In this document: positions 7,876 through 17,369 of the stretch, in pieces
Layout: every line of letters starts with the position of its first letter
Position numbering within the stretch: position 1 is the first letter of the stretch
Assembly (NCBI RefSeq): GCF_000828635.1
Contig: NZ_AP012547.1
Coordinates: forward strand, 248,001 to 312,000
Direction of reading: 5' to 3'
Length of the DNA stretch: 64,000 nucleotides
Source of the DNA: Sulfuritalea hydrogenivorans sk43H
Lineage (GTDB): Bacteria; Pseudomonadota; Gammaproteobacteria; Burkholderiales; Rhodocyclaceae
Translations under genes and position numbers: made by a program
The notes under the pieces: model-generated
Databases searched by the model: none
The model's input: only the letters and a program-made list of their open reading frames with translations
Told to the model about the DNA's origin: nothing

Positions 7876-9546
7876 ATGAACAAGCCGTGGCTCAAGCACT
7901 ATCCGGTCGGCGTGCCGGAGGAAATCGACCCGACCCAGTACGAGACCGTGGCCCGGGTGCTCGAAGAGGCGATGCAGAAATACGCCGCACGCACCGCCTT
8001 TATCTGCATGGGCAAGTCGATCACCTACGCGCAGATCGACACCGCCTCGCGCGGCCTGGGTGCCTGGCTGCAGTCGCGCGGCATCGCCCCCGGCGGGCGC
8101 GTCGCGATCATGATGCCCAACATCATGCAGTACCCGGTCGCTGTCGCCGCGATCCTGCGTGCCGGCTACGTGGTGGTGAACGTCAATCCGCTCTATACGC
8201 CGCGCGAACTGGAGCACCAGCTCAAGGACAGCGGCGCCGAGGCCATCGTCATCATCGAGAACTTCGCCACGACGCTGGAAAAGGTCATTGCCAACACGCC
8301 CGTCAAGCACGTGGTGGTGGCAGCGATGGGCGATCTGCTGGGCGGCTTCAAGGGCACGCTGGTCAATTTCGTCGTGCGTCGCGTCAAGAAAATGGTGCCC
8401 GAGTTCTCGCTGCCGGGTTCGCTGCGCTTCAACGACGCCGTGGCCCAGGGCTCCGGCATGACGCTGAAAACCGTGCCGCGCACCCGCGACGACGTCGCTT
8501 TCCTGCAATACACGGGAGGCACCACCGGCGTGTCGAAAGGCGCCACCCTGCTCAACCGCAACATCGTCGCCAACATGCTGCAAGTCGAGGAATGGATGCA
8601 GCCGGCGATCAACACGCACACCGACGAGCAGCACAACTTTGTCTGCGCCCTGCCCCTGTATCACATCTTCGCGTTGACGGTCTGCAACATGATCGGCATG
8701 CGCACCGGCTCTTGCAACCTGCTGATCCCCAATCCGCGCGACATCCCCGGTTTCGTCAAGGAATTGTCGACCTTCAAGTTCAATGTGTTTCCCTGCCTCA
8801 ACACGCTGTTCAATGCGCTGGCCAACAACCCCGAGTTTGCCAAGCTCGACTTCTCGACGCTGAAGATCAGTCTCGGCGGCGGCATGGCCACGCAACGGCC
8901 GGTGGCCGAGAAGTGGATGGCGCTGACCGGCAGCGCGATTGTCGAGGGCTACGGGCTCTCGGAAACCTCGCCGGTGGCGACCTGCAACGTCTCCACCCTC
9001 AAGGGATTTACCGGCACCATTGGTTTGCCCGTGTCATCCACCGAGATCGCGATCCGCGACGACAATGGCGCCAATGTCCCGCTGGGCGAGTCTGGCGAAA
9101 TCTGCATCCGCGGTCCGCAGGTGATGGCCGGCTACTGGCAGCGCCCCGACGAGACGGCGAACGTGATGACGGCCGACGGCTTCTTCAAGTCGGGCGACGT
9201 CGGCATCATGGACGAGACCGGCGCCACGCGCATCGTCGACCGCAAGAAGGACATGGTGCTGGTCTCGGGCTTCAACGTCTATCCGAGCGAGATCGAGGAG
9301 GTCGCCATGAAGTGCCCCGGTGTCATGGAGGCCGCGGTGATCGGTGTGCCCGACGAGCATTCGGGCGAGGTGCCGAAGATATTCATCGTCAAGAAGGACC
9401 CGGCGCTGACCGAGCAGGTCGTGCAGGACTTTCTCAAGGAGAACCTCACTGGCTACAAGCGGCCGAAATATGTCGAATTCCGCGCCGATTTGCCGAAGAC
9501 GCCGGTGGGCAAGATCCTGAGGCGCGAGCTGCGGCCGAAGAGCTGA
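7876..9546 (+). CDS. fadD: Long-chain fatty acid-CoA ligase
   Basis: 556 residues, the usual length for FadD. This AMP-forming enzyme activates free fatty acids with ATP and CoA at the inner membrane for beta-oxidation or lipid synthesis. The nucleotide-binding motif YTGGTTGVSKGA is at ~211, the adenylate motif EGYGLSETSP at ~360, DGFFKSGDVG and the hinge DRKKDMVLVSGFNVYP at ~455, and the C-terminal catalytic lysine is in PKTPVGKILRRELR. AAGGAGG lies upstream of the ATG at 7876. It stands 37 bp after the binding-protein gene and may be cotranscribed with it. Confidence 0.92.
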   Translation: MNKPWLKHYPVGVPEEIDPTQYETVARVLEEAMQKYAARTAFICMGKSITYAQIDTASRGLGAWLQSRGIAPGGRVAIMMPNIMQYPVAVAAILRAGYVVVNVNPLYTPRELEHQLKDSGAEAIVIIENFATTLEKVIANTPVKHVVVAAMGDLLGGFKGTLVNFVVRRVKKMVPEFSLPGSLRFNDAVAQGSGMTLKTVPRTRDDVAFLQYTGGTTGVSKGATLLNRNIVANMLQVEEWMQPAINTHTDEQHNFVCALPLYHIFALTVCNMIGMRTGSCNLLIPNPRDIPGFVKELSTFKFNVFPCLNTLFNALANNPEFAKLDFSTLKISLGGGMATQRPVAEKWMALTGSAIVEGYGLSETSPVATCNVSTLKGFTGTIGLPVSSTEIAIRDDNGANVPLGESGEICIRGPQVMAGYWQRPDETANVMTADGFFKSGDVGIMDETGATRIVDRKKDMVLVSGFNVYPSEIEEVAMKCPGVMEAAVIGVPDEHSGEVPKIFIVKKDPALTEQVVQDFLKENLTGYKRPKYVEFRADLPKTPVGKILRRELRPKS

Positions 9547-9623
9547 CGCCCCGCCCCCGGCCGCGCCGTCCGGCGGCCGGGGGCTCTTGTGACAGAATCG
9601 ACCCATTGACCATGGAATCCGCA

Positions 9624-10301
9624 ATGCGCTCAGTCTTCGCCCTGCTTGCCGGCCTGCTGCTGGCCACCGCCGCCAACGCCCTGTCCCTCGCCGACATTTC
9701 AGGCAGGGATGCCAATGGCGGCCTCAAGGAGGCGCTGACGCAGGGCGCCGCCAAGGCAGTCGATGTGCTGGGGCGGCAGGATGGATTCCTCGGCAATCCG
9801 AAAGTCAGGATCCCGCTGCCCGAAAGCGTGCAGAAGGTCGAGGGCCTGATGCGCGGGCTCGGCATGGGCAAGCAGGCCGATGAACTGCTCACCGCCATGA
9901 ATCGCGCCGCCGAAGCCGCGGTACCGCAGGCCAAAGTGCTGCTGGTGAATTCGATCAAGCAAATGTCGGTGGAGGATGCCAAGTCCATCCTGTCCGGCGG
10001 CGAGGATTCGGCGACCCAGTACTTTCGCCGTACTACCTCCGGGCCTCTGGCGGAAAAGTTCAAGCCCGTGGTGCAGAAGGCCATCGCCCGTGTCAAACTG
10101 GCGGAGAAATATGATCAGTTCGCCGGCAAGGCCGCGAAGTTCGGCCTGGTCCGCGAGCAGGATGCCCATCTGGAAAATTACGTTACGCAAAAGGCGCTGG
10201 ATGGCCTTTACCTGATGATCGCCGAGGAAGAAAAGGCGATCCGCAAGAACCCCGCTGAGGCAGTCGGCAAATTGGCGAAAAAGGTGTTCGGCGCACTTTA
10301 A
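9624..10301 (+). CDS. DUF4197 family exported protein
   Basis: 225 residues with a clear signal peptide (RSVFALLAGLLLATAANA) and then an alpha-helical, charged body matching the DUF4197 family: GLKEALTQGAAKAVDVLG near the start and KALDGLYLMIAEEEKAIRKN at the end. The function of this family is not known; the protein is probably periplasmic. The ATG at 9624 gives the neatest signal peptide, with GGA eight to ten bases upstream; an in-frame ATG at 9612 is possible. It lies 77 bp downstream of fadD and is followed after 14 bp by a small gene. Confidence 0.8.
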   Translation: MRSVFALLAGLLLATAANALSLADISGRDANGGLKEALTQGAAKAVDVLGRQDGFLGNPKVRIPLPESVQKVEGLMRGLGMGKQADELLTAMNRAAEAAVPQAKVLLVNSIKQMSVEDAKSILSGGEDSATQYFRRTTSGPLAEKFKPVVQKAIARVKLAEKYDQFAGKAAKFGLVREQDAHLENYVTQKALDGLYLMIAEEEKAIRKNPAEAVGKLAKKVFGAL

Positions 10302-10315
10302 GAGTGGAATTGAAA

Positions 10316-10540
10316 ATGAAAATTGATTTGCGCACCATCTACCGCTTTCAGCCGATGGAATATTCCGGCGGCTTGCCGACCGGCGGCGACGTGTATTACG
10401 AATGCGAATGCGGCGACATCGTCAGCTCGGTCAGCTTCGTCAAGGCGGCCTGCAAGTGTGGCAACGTGACGGGCGCTCAGGGAGCCGTCACGATTCAATC
10501 GCCGGAGAAGGTGAAACCGCTGCGCGGCAAGCTGCGCTGA
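10316..10540 (+). CDS. Small conserved-looking hypothetical protein with Cys pairs
   Basis: 74 residues. The middle holds ECECGDIVSS and later ACKCG, two C-x-C pairs about 20 residues apart that could bind a metal in a zinc-ribbon-like fold. The C terminus is basic. I do not recognise a family. The ATG at 10316 is preferred; a GTG at 10304 in frame would add four residues. It lies 14 bp after the DUF4197 gene. A copy of the 22-bp repeat follows its stop codon. Confidence 0.55.
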   Translation: MKIDLRTIYRFQPMEYSGGLPTGGDVYYECECGDIVSSVSFVKAACKCGNVTGAQGAVTIQSPEKVKPLRGKLR

Positions 10541-10548
10541 ATCCTGAC

Positions 10549-10570
10549 AGTCGGCGCTGGCGGTACGGCG
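10549..10570 (+). repeat. Dispersed 22-bp repeat, copy 2
   Basis: Full match to the consensus (variable pair GT). It lies in the 48-bp spacer before the rep helicase gene. Confidence 0.75.
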
Positions 10571-10588
10571 CCGTCGGTACGTCCATCC

Positions 10589-12568
10589 ATGGTTAAACTG
10601 AACGCGGCTCAACTCGAGGCTGTGCGCCATCTCGACGGCCCGCTGCTGGTGCTGGCCGGCGCCGGCTCGGGGAAGACGCGCGTCATCACGCACAAGATCG
10701 CCTGGCTGGTCGACGACTACGGCGTCAAGCCCTCGCAGATCGCCGCGATCACCTTCACCAACAAGGCGGCGAAGGAGATGAAGGAGCGCGTCGGCAAGCT
10801 GATCGGCGGCCGCGCCGAAGGCCTGACCGTCAGCACCTTTCACGCGCTCGGCGTGCGCATCCTGCGCCAGGAGGCGGCATCGGTCGGGCTCAAGCCCGGA
10901 TTTTCGATTCTCGATGCGGCCGACACCACGGCCCTGTTTCAGGAACTCGCGGGCAATATCGACAAGGGCCGGCTGCGCGCCCTGCAATCGCGCATCTCGC
11001 TGTGGAAGAACATGCTCGTCGATCCGGCAGCCGCGCTGCAGGATGCGGCGGACGAGATCGAGGCAACCGCGGCGAAGCTCTACGTCGACTACGAACGCAC
11101 CCTGCGTGCCTACCAGGCGGTGGACTTTGACGACCTGATCCGCCTGCCGGTGACGCTGTTCGCTGAGCACGACGCGGTCGCGCAACGCTGGCGCAGCCGC
11201 ATCTGGCACTTGCTGGTGGACGAATACCAGGACACCAATCGCTGCCAGTACCGCCTGGTCCAATTGCTGACGCAAGGGCGCGATTCCTTCACCGCGGTCG
11301 GCGACGACGACCAGTCGATCTACGCCTGGCGCGGCGCCGACAGCGAGAACCTGCGCCTGTTGAAGGACGACTACCCGGCCCTGAAAGTGATCAAGCTGGA
11401 GCAGAACTACCGCTCCACCTCGCGCATCCTGCACGCCGCCAACACGCTGATCGCGAACAACCCCAAGCTGTTCGAGAAGAAGCTGTGGTCCGAACACGGG
11501 CAGGGTGATGCGATCCACATCCAGACCTGCCGCGACGGCGAGCACGAAGCGGAATGGGTTGGCTCGCGCCTGTCCGCGCATCGCTTCGAGCGGCGCACGA
11601 AATTTTCCGACTACGCCATCCTCTATCGCGGCAACCACCAGGCGCGCGTGATCGAGCAGCAGTTGCGCGCGCAGCGGATTCCCTACGTGATCTCCGGCGG
11701 CCAGTCCTTCTTCGACCGCGCCGAAATCAAGGACATCACCTGCTACCTGCGCCTGCTGGCCAACCAGGACGACGATCCGGCCTTCATCCGCGCCGTGACC
11801 ACGCCCAAGCGCGGAATCGGCGGCACCACGCTGGAAGGTCTCGGCCGTGCAGCCGGGCGCAGCCACCAGAGCCTGTTCGCAGGCATTTACGCTCCGGGTC
11901 TGGATGCCGACCTCAATACCAAGCAGCGCACGGCACTGCGCGAATTCGGCGACTTCATCAATCGCATCGAGGCGCGCGCGGCCAAAGAGCCGGCCGGCCA
12001 GGTGCTCAACGACCTCATCCGCGCCATCGGCTACGAGAGCTGGCTGTTCGAGTCGCTCGACGTGCGCGAGGCCGAAACCAAGTGGGCCAACGTCTGCGAC
12101 TTCGTCGAGTGGCTGGGCCGCAAGGGCGAGGAGGAGGGCAAGACCCTGCTCGAACTGGCGCAGTCCGTGGCATTGCTGTCGATGCTGGACAAGGGCGACG
12201 AAGAACAGGACGCCGTGCAGCTGGCTACCCTGCACGCGGCCAAGGGCCTCGAATTCCGCCACGTGTTCCTGGTCGGCGTCGAGGAGGGCCTGCTGCCACA
12301 TCGCGACTCGATCGAACCGGCCAAGCTGGAAGAGGAGCGCCGCCTGATGTACGTCGGCATCACGCGGGCGCAGGCCAGCCTGACCGTGACCTGGTGCGAG
12401 AAGCGCAAGCAGGGGCGGGAATCCATGCCGCGCGAGCCTTCGCGTTTCATTGTCGAAATGGGCGAAGCGGCGCAGAAAGCCTCGGAACAAAGGAACACGG
12501 TACCCGATGCCGATACCGCCCGCGCCAAGGCGAGCGCCTTGCGGGCCATGCTTGCCGCAAAGCGTTAG
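10589..12568 (+). CDS. rep: ATP-dependent DNA helicase Rep (UvrD/Rep superfamily 1A)
   Basis: 659 residues, close to E. coli Rep. A 3'-5' single-strand DNA translocase that helps replication forks past bound proteins. All superfamily-1 motifs are present: Walker A GAGSGKT (~28), AITFTNKAAKEM (Ia), LLVDEYQDTN (Walker B, ~210), VGDDDQSIYAWRGA (III), EQNYRS (IV), LATLHAAKGLEF (V) and YVGITRAQ (VI). A perfect palindromic terminator follows the stop. The start is the ATG at 10589 with the sequence MVKLNAAQLEAV, typical of the family. Confidence 0.95.
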   Translation: MVKLNAAQLEAVRHLDGPLLVLAGAGSGKTRVITHKIAWLVDDYGVKPSQIAAITFTNKAAKEMKERVGKLIGGRAEGLTVSTFHALGVRILRQEAASVGLKPGFSILDAADTTALFQELAGNIDKGRLRALQSRISLWKNMLVDPAAALQDAADEIEATAAKLYVDYERTLRAYQAVDFDDLIRLPVTLFAEHDAVAQRWRSRIWHLLVDEYQDTNRCQYRLVQLLTQGRDSFTAVGDDDQSIYAWRGADSENLRLLKDDYPALKVIKLEQNYRSTSRILHAANTLIANNPKLFEKKLWSEHGQGDAIHIQTCRDGEHEAEWVGSRLSAHRFERRTKFSDYAILYRGNHQARVIEQQLRAQRIPYVISGGQSFFDRAEIKDITCYLRLLANQDDDPAFIRAVTTPKRGIGGTTLEGLGRAAGRSHQSLFAGIYAPGLDADLNTKQRTALREFGDFINRIEARAAKEPAGQVLNDLIRAIGYESWLFESLDVREAETKWANVCDFVEWLGRKGEEEGKTLLELAQSVALLSMLDKGDEEQDAVQLATLHAAKGLEFRHVFLVGVEEGLLPHRDSIEPAKLEEERRLMYVGITRAQASLTVTWCEKRKQGRESMPREPSRFIVEMGEAAQKASEQRNTVPDADTARAKASALRAMLAAKR

Positions 12569-12592
12569 CCTTGTGAATGTCGTCCGGAAAGC

Positions 12593-12618
12593 AAAAGGGA
12601 CCGCATGCGGTCCCTTTT
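12593..12618. terminator. Bidirectional intrinsic terminator
   Basis: A perfect 26-bp palindrome: AAAAGGGACCGC, AT, GCGGTCCCTTTT. It has A and T runs at its outer ends, so it can act on both strands. It lies between the convergent rep and cytochrome genes. Confidence 0.85.
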
Positions 12619-12639
12619 GTCTCGTGTGGCGCGGCCGTA

Positions 12640-13077
12640 TTATTTGGCTGCCGGTTCCTTGAAGCTGGCGCCGGACTTGTTCGCCATATACACAATGGTG
12701 CGAGCCAGTTCGGTGTCGTTGGCGTCCGAGCCGCCCTTGGGCGGCATGGCATTCTTGCCCGCGGTGGCCGACTTCAGCAAGCCGTCGAGCCCCAGCGCGA
12801 TGCGCGGCGCCCAGGCGCCCTTGTCGCCCAGCTTGGGTGCGTTGGCGACGCCGGCGTCATGGCAGGCGGCACAGCTTGCCTTGTAGATCTGCTCGCCGCT
12901 CCGATTGCCCGCCGCGGCACCGGCTGCTGCGGCAGCGATCTCGACGCGGGCCACCGGGGCGATGCGGTTGTTGGCGGCTTCCTCGTCGCCTTTGGGCCGG
13001 CCGCCCATGGCAAGCGCGGTGACGGATACCGTGAGTGCTCCCACGGCAGCGAGGGTGCGGATAGTCAAATGGAACAT
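12640..13077 (-). CDS. Periplasmic cytochrome c5-like monoheme protein
   Basis: 145 residues with a signal peptide (HLTIRTLAAVGALTVSVTALA), an Ala-rich linker and a class I cytochrome domain. The haem site is SCAACH, and the likely axial methionine lies in KNAMPPKGG, the pattern of the c5 family. It should be a soluble periplasmic electron carrier. The ATG at 13077 has GGAAAG upstream; 13101 is an in-frame alternative. It converges on rep with a shared terminator, and its partner enzymes are not evident from the neighbours. Confidence 0.82.
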   Translation of the reverse strand: MFHLTIRTLAAVGALTVSVTALAMGGRPKGDEEAANNRIAPVARVEIAAAAAGAAAGNRSGEQIYKASCAACHDAGVANAPKLGDKGAWAPRIALGLDGLLKSATAGKNAMPPKGGSDANDTELARTIVYMANKSGASFKEPAAK

Positions 13078-13140
13078 GGGCGGGCTTTCCGGAATAGTCA
13101 TACGAAGCATTGGATTATAGTGGATTCGCTGGCCCCGCAA

Positions 13141-13169
13141 TGGACGCCGGCACCTGAACGCGCTATGCT
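13141..13169 (+). promoter_or_regulatory. Candidate sigma-70 promoter for the tRNA-Arg gene
   Basis: TGGACG (-35-like, 13141-13146) and TATGCT (-10-like, 13164-13169) are separated by 17 bases. The -10 lies about 12 bases before the mature tRNA end. Each hexamer matches the consensus at four of six positions. Confidence 0.4.
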
Positions 13170-13181
13170 TCGCCCCCTCGC

Positions 13182-13257
13182 GCGCTCGTAGCTCAATGGA
13201 TAGAGTACTGGCCTCCGAAGCCAGGGGTTGTGGGTTCGATCCCCGCCGAGCGCGCCA
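13182..13257 (+). tRNA. tRNA-Arg (anticodon CCG)
   Basis: 76 bases folding as a standard cloverleaf. The acceptor arms GCGCTCG and CGAGCGC pair fully, with discriminator G and an encoded CCA. The anticodon stem is CTGGC/GCCAG with loop CTCCGAA, giving CCG. The T-loop is GTTCGAT. It decodes CGG codons. Confidence 0.97.
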
Positions 13258-13270
13258 CTTCCCTTTCGTC

Positions 13271-14704
13271 CTATTCGCGAATCGCCTGAAACCTTGCCAG
13301 GGTGCGCGCCCGCGCTTCAGCGTGGTCGACCACCGGCGCCGGATAGTCCGCGCCGATGCGGACGCCGCAGGCGGCTTGTTCCGCGGCGCTCATCTTCCAC
13401 GGTGCGTGGATGAACTTCTGAGGCACGCGGGCAAGCTCGGGCACGTAGCGACGGATGAAGCGGCCCTCCGTGTCGAACTTTTCGGACTGCGTGACCGGAT
13501 TGAAAATGCGGAACCAGGGTTGCGCGTCGCAACCCGTGGAAGCAGCCCACTGCCAGCCGCCGTTGTTGGCGGCGAGATCGAAGTCGAGCAGCTTTTCGGC
13601 GAACCAGGCTTCGCCCTGCCGCCAGTCGAGGCCGAGGTCCTTGGTCAGGAATGACGCGACGATCATGCGCAGGCGGTTGTGCATCCAGCCCGTGGCAACC
13701 AGCTGGCGCATCGCGGCATCCACCAGTGGGTAGCCGGTGCGGCCCGCGCGCCAGGCATCGAGCAGATCGGGCGCGTCGTCCCAGCGCAGGGCGTCGAACG
13801 CCGGCTTGAAGCACTGCGTCGCGACGCGCGGCTGATGCCAGAGGATGGCGTGGTAGAAGTCGCGCCAGATCAGCTCGGAGAGCCAGGTCGACGCGCCCCT
13901 TCCCGCCTGTGCATGCGCGTAGGCGGCCAGCTGGCGAATCGAGATCGTGCCGAAACGCAGGTGCGGCGAAAGGCCGGAGGTGCCCCCGATGGCCGGGAAA
14001 TCGCGTGTCGCGGCGTAGTCGTCGATGCGCTCGATGAAGTCGCGGAACAGTGCTTGCGCACCACTCATGCCGGTGGGCACACCCAGCGCGGCCAGATCGG
14101 TCGCTTCGAAACCCAGGTCGCGCAGCGTCGGCAGCGGAGCGTCGTCGCGCGGTGGCGCAAGGTGGGATGCATAGTCCTCGATCGGCCATGAGCGCAGGGC
14201 GGTCGGATCGAGCCGCTTCAGCCAGGCATTCTTGTAAGGCGTAAATACCGAGAAAGGCGTGCCGCCTTGCGTCATCACCTCGCTGCGATCGAAAATCACC
14301 TGATCCTTGAAATCATGAAAGTTATGCGAAGCGGTATCCCCGGGGACGGCGCTGGCGGTACGGCGTTTGACCTCCGCGTCGCGGGCGATGGCCGCCGGTT
14401 CGTAGTCGCGATTGGCATAAACGGCGCTGACGCCAAGCTCGGCGGCGAGCCGGGGAATTTCGACGAGCGGATCGCCATGGCGCACGATCAGTGCGCCGCC
14501 CATTGCGCGCAGCGCGGCGTCGACCTCCTCCACTGCGCGCAGGATGAATTCGACGCGCCGGTCGCGGCGCGGCAGCGCATCGAGGATAGTCGTGTCAAAG
14601 ACGAAGACGCAATGCACCCGCGGGTGCGCTCGCAACGCCTGATGCAGCGCGGCGTGGTCGTAGGTGCGCAGATCGCGGCGGAACCAGACGAGGGCGGCGG
14701 ACAT
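13271..14704 (-). CDS. phrB: Deoxyribodipyrimidine photolyase
   Basis: 477 residues, the length of class I CPD photolyases. It uses FAD and blue light to split pyrimidine dimers. The N-terminal antenna-binding fold starts [16 protein letters not shown]. The FAD-binding half shows [29 protein letters not shown], and [20 protein letters not shown], which includes the tryptophan-rich FAD-binding core. The start ATG at 14704 matches the family N terminus. A copy of the 22-bp repeat (14344-14365) lies inside the gene, read as RRTASAV. It is divergent from algH. Confidence 0.93.
   Translation of the reverse strand: MSAALVWFRRDLRTYDHAALHQALRAHPRVHCVFVFDTTILDALPRRDRRVEFILRAVEEVDAALRAMGGALIVRHGDPLVEIPRLAAELGVSAVYANRDYEPAAIARDAEVKRRTASAVPGDTASHNFHDFKDQVIFDRSEVMTQGGTPFSVFTPYKNAWLKRLDPTALRSWPIEDYASHLAPPRDDAPLPTLRDLGFEATDLAALGVPTGMSGAQALFRDFIERIDDYAATRDFPAIGGTSGLSPHLRFGTISIRQLAAYAHAQAGRGASTWLSELIWRDFYHAILWHQPRVATQCFKPAFDALRWDDAPDLLDAWRAGRTGYPLVDAAMRQLVATGWMHNRLRMIVASFLTKDLGLDWRQGEAWFAEKLLDFDLAANNGGWQWAASTGCDAQPWFRIFNPVTQSEKFDTEGRFIRRYVPELARVPQKFIHAPWKMSAAEQAACGVRIGADYPAPVVDHAEARARTLARFQAIRE
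14344..14365 (+). repeat. Dispersed 22-bp repeat, copy 3 (two mismatches)
   Basis: It matches 20 of the 22 consensus positions (variable pair GT; the first and third bases differ). It lies inside phrB, where the opposite strand encodes RRTASAV, a different reading frame from the copies in ilvD and yggT. Confidence 0.5.
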
Positions 14705-14745
14705 GGGGGATGGACGCGGGGATACTCGGGAACGGACTGACAGAT

Positions 14746-14751
14746 TACAAT
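14746..14751 (+). promoter_or_regulatory. Candidate -10 box for the algH-ruvX-pyrR-pyrB operon
   Basis: TACAAT lies 12 bases before the algH ATG, so the transcript would have a very short leader. No strong -35 is visible at the right distance. Confidence 0.35.
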
Positions 14752-14763
14752 AGCGCCACATTC

Positions 14764-15336
14764 ATGGACACCGTCAGTCTCGCCAACCACTTTCTGATCG
14801 CCATGCCCGCCATGGCCGACCCGAATTTTTCCCGCACACTGACCTATATCTGCGAACACAACGCGGACGGCGCGATCGGCATCATCGTCAATCGCCCGAT
14901 GGACATGAGCCTTGCCGGCCTGTTCGATCGTGTCAGCATTCCCCTCGAAAACGAGCAGACCGAGGCGCGCTTCGCCGGCCTCCCGGTGTATTTCGGCGGC
15001 CCGGTGCAAACCGACCGCGGCTTCGTCCTGCATCGACCGGCGGGGCACTGGCAGTCTTCGCTCAGTGTCAGCGACGACATCGCCCTGACCAGTTCGCGCG
15101 ACATCCTGCAATCCATGGGTAGCACCGGCGAACCGGCCGAGGTGCTGGTCAGCCTCGGCTATGCCGGCTGGACCGCTGGGCAACTGGAATGGGAGCTGTC
15201 GCAGAACGCCTGGCTGACGGTCGCCGCCGAGGCCGGCATCATTTTCGACATGCCGGCCGAAGAGCGGTTGCCGGCCGCGATGCAGTTGCTCGGCATCGAT
15301 TTCGCCAATCTTTCCGAAGTGGCCGGACATGCCTGA
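14764..15336 (+). CDS. algH: UPF0301 protein YqgE/AlgH
   Basis: 190 residues of the YqgE/AlgH family, with the conserved opening [20 protein letters not shown] and [16 protein letters not shown]. The molecular role of this family is not firmly known; in Pseudomonas it was linked to alginate regulation. The start at 14764 matches the family N terminus. It overlaps ruvX by 8 bp, and the pair is almost always adjacent in proteobacteria, which supports both calls. It heads an operon running into pyrimidine synthesis genes. Confidence 0.92.
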   Translation: MDTVSLANHFLIAMPAMADPNFSRTLTYICEHNADGAIGIIVNRPMDMSLAGLFDRVSIPLENEQTEARFAGLPVYFGGPVQTDRGFVLHRPAGHWQSSLSVSDDIALTSSRDILQSMGSTGEPAEVLVSLGYAGWTAGQLEWELSQNAWLTVAAEAGIIFDMPAEERLPAAMQLLGIDFANLSEVAGHA

Positions 15337-15796
15337 CGGCTCCGTGCTCGCCTTCGATTTCGGGACAAAGCGCATCGGCGTCGCCATCGGCGTGGTAATG
15401 GATACCCGGCTCGACGCCGGACGCTTCGGCCCCGCGCGCGCCCTGACGGTGATCGACAGCGAGAGCAACGACGCCCGCTTCGCGGCGGTTGCCAGCCTGA
15501 TCGCGGAGTGGCAGCCGGTGCGCCTGCTGGTGGGCCGGCCCTTGAACGAAGACGGCACCCCGCACGACATGACGGCACGCTGCGAGCGCTTCGCCAACCA
15601 GTTGCGCGGGCGCTTTCGCCTGCCGGTGGATGAAGTCGACGAGCGCTTCAGCTCGACCGAAGCCGATGCCGGCCTGCGCGAACGCGGGCTTTCCTGGCAG
15701 CAGCGCAAGACGCAGATCGATGCCGAGGCCGCACTCATCATTCTCCAAAGCTGGTTCGATGCCCATGCCCACGCCACAAACCATGCACCTGCCTGA
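15329..15796 (+). CDS. ruvX: Putative pre-16S rRNA nuclease / Holliday junction resolvase RuvX (YqgF)
   Basis: 155 residues with an RNase H-like fold: [15 protein letters not shown] holds the first catalytic Asp, [10 protein letters not shown] the second acidic site, and [17 protein letters not shown] the C-terminal acidic motif. The family processes the 5' end of 16S rRNA and has been proposed as a junction resolvase. It overlaps both neighbours (algH by 8 bp, pyrR by about 14 bp), indicating tight translational coupling. Confidence 0.92.
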   Translation: MPDGSVLAFDFGTKRIGVAIGVVMDTRLDAGRFGPARALTVIDSESNDARFAAVASLIAEWQPVRLLVGRPLNEDGTPHDMTARCERFANQLRGRFRLPVDEVDERFSSTEADAGLRERGLSWQQRKTQIDAEAALIILQSWFDAHAHATNHAPA

Positions 15797-16280
15797 CGCC
15801 GAAGCGCTCTGCGCCGCCCTCGCCGATGCCATGCGGGCCCACGTCGATCCCGCGAGGACCGCGCTGGTCGGCATCCACACCGGCGGCGTCTGGGTCGCCG
15901 AGCGGCTGCATGCGGCGCTCGGCCTCAACATTCCGTCCGGCTCGATCGACGTTTCCTTCTACCGCGATGACTACAACCAGCGCGGCCTGCACGCCAACGC
16001 CAAGACTTCGCAGATTCCCTTCGATGTCGAGGGCGCGCACATCGTCATCGTCGACGACGTGCTCTACACCGGACGCACCATTCGCGCCGCGATGAACGAA
16101 CTGTTCGACTATGGCCGGCCGGCAAAGATCGACCTGGCGGTACTGACCGATCGCGGTGGCCGCGAACTGCCCATTGCGCCGACTTTCTGTCCGCATTCGC
16201 TGAACCTGCCCGTTGCGCAGATGCTGGCGCTGGAGCGGGTCGAAGGCGGCAAACTTTCCTTCCGGCTGATGGAGAAATGA
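15783..16280 (+). CDS. pyrR: Bifunctional pyrimidine operon regulator / uracil phosphoribosyltransferase
   Basis: 165 residues of the PyrR family. The PRPP-binding signature [16 protein letters not shown] is complete, and [14 protein letters not shown] is the usual N-terminal loop. In some bacteria PyrR binds pyr mRNA to cause attenuation; in this lineage an enzymatic role is as likely. The start at 15783 follows the family pattern HLPDAEAL; in-frame ATGs at 15765 and 15759 are also possible. It overlaps the end of ruvX and its own end overlaps pyrB by 4 bp. Confidence 0.9.
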   Translation: MHLPDAEALCAALADAMRAHVDPARTALVGIHTGGVWVAERLHAALGLNIPSGSIDVSFYRDDYNQRGLHANAKTSQIPFDVEGAHIVIVDDVLYTGRTIRAAMNELFDYGRPAKIDLAVLTDRGGRELPIAPTFCPHSLNLPVAQMLALERVEGGKLSFRLMEK

Positions 16281-17254
16281 GCGCGATGAACACCGGCGGC
16301 AATCCGCAACTCAACAGCCACGGCGAATTGCAGCATCTGCTGACCATCGAGGGCCTGCCGCGCGACGTGCTGACGCGCATCCTCGATACCGCGGCGCCGT
16401 TTTCCGAGGTCGCCGAGCGCGAAGTGAAGAAGGTGCCGCTGCTGCGCGGCAAGAGCGTGTTCAACCTGTTCTTCGAGAATTCGACGCGCACCCGCACCAC
16501 CTTCGAGATCGCGGCCAAGCGGCTTTCCGCCGACGTCATCAACCTCAACATCAGCACCTCCTCGGCGAACAAGGGCGAGACCCTGCTCGACACGGCGGAC
16601 AACCTCGCCGCGATGCAGGCCGACATGTTCGTCGTGCGCCACGCCTCGAGCGGCGCGCCCTACCTGATCGCGCAGCACCTGGCTGCCACCGGGCGCGACC
16701 ACATCCACGTGGTGAACGCCGGCGACGGCCGCCATGCGCATCCGACGCAGGGCCTGCTCGACATGTACACCATCCGCCACTACAAGCAGGATTTCAGCCA
16801 GCTCACCATCGCCATCGTCGGCGACGTGCTGCATTCGCGCGTGGCGCGCAGCCAGATCCACGCCCTGACCACCCTGGGCGTGCCCGAAGTGCGCGTCATC
16901 GCACCGAAGACCCTGCTGCCGACCGGCATCGAACGCCTCGGCGTGCGGGTGTTCAACGACATGCGCGAGGGCCTGCGCGGGGTCGATGTAGTCATGATGC
17001 TGCGCCTGCAGAACGAGCGCATGCAGGGCGCGCTGCTGCCCTCGACGCAGGAGTATTTCAAGTCCTGGGGCCTGACGCCGGAAAAGCTCCAACTGGCCAA
17101 GCCCGATGCCATCGTGATGCATCCGGGGCCGATGAACCGCGGCGTCGAGATCGACTCGGCGGTGGCCGATGGCGGCCAGGCCGTGATCCTGCCGCAGGTC
17201 ACCTTCGGCATCGCGGTGCGCATGGCGGTGATGGCCATGCTGGCGGGGAACTGA
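16277..17254 (+). CDS. pyrB: Aspartate carbamoyltransferase catalytic subunit
   Basis: 325 residues. It condenses carbamoyl phosphate with aspartate, the committed step of UMP synthesis. The carbamoyl-phosphate motif [13 protein letters not shown] is at ~72 and [12 protein letters not shown] at ~154. This longer ATCase class normally assembles with a dihydroorotase-like partner, here the non-catalytic protein encoded next. The gap to that partner holds a structured leader element, so expression of the second subunit may be set separately from pyrB. Confidence 0.95.
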   Translation: MSAMNTGGNPQLNSHGELQHLLTIEGLPRDVLTRILDTAAPFSEVAEREVKKVPLLRGKSVFNLFFENSTRTRTTFEIAAKRLSADVINLNISTSSANKGETLLDTADNLAAMQADMFVVRHASSGAPYLIAQHLAATGRDHIHVVNAGDGRHAHPTQGLLDMYTIRHYKQDFSQLTIAIVGDVLHSRVARSQIHALTTLGVPEVRVIAPKTLLPTGIERLGVRVFNDMREGLRGVDVVMMLRLQNERMQGALLPSTQEYFKSWGLTPEKLQLAKPDAIVMHPGPMNRGVEIDSAVADGGQAVILPQVTFGIAVRMAVMAMLAGN

Positions 17255-17272
17255 TGAGTACCTTCCCCCCAT

Positions 17273-17369
17273 CCCCCTTCCCGTGGAAGGGGGTGACTTT
17301 GGTTCGCGGGCTATGCCCGCTCCGTAGTGTTGGTTGGCTGCCTCCTTGGGGCGGCCCGGCGGAGGCAGC
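17273..17369 (+). promoter_or_regulatory. Structured leader element (hairpins A, B, C), copy 2
   Basis: Hairpin A: CCCCCTTCC, cgt, GGAAGGGGG (17273-17293). Linker TGACTTTGGTTC. Hairpin B: GCGGGC, tat, GCCCGC (17306-17320), then TCCG. Hairpin C: GCTGCCTCC (17337-17345), loop TTGGGGCGGCCCGGC, GGAGGCAGC (17361-17369), a perfect 9-bp stem that ends at the ATG. It lies between pyrB and pyrC'. Stem sequences differ from copy 1 but remain paired. Confidence 0.75.
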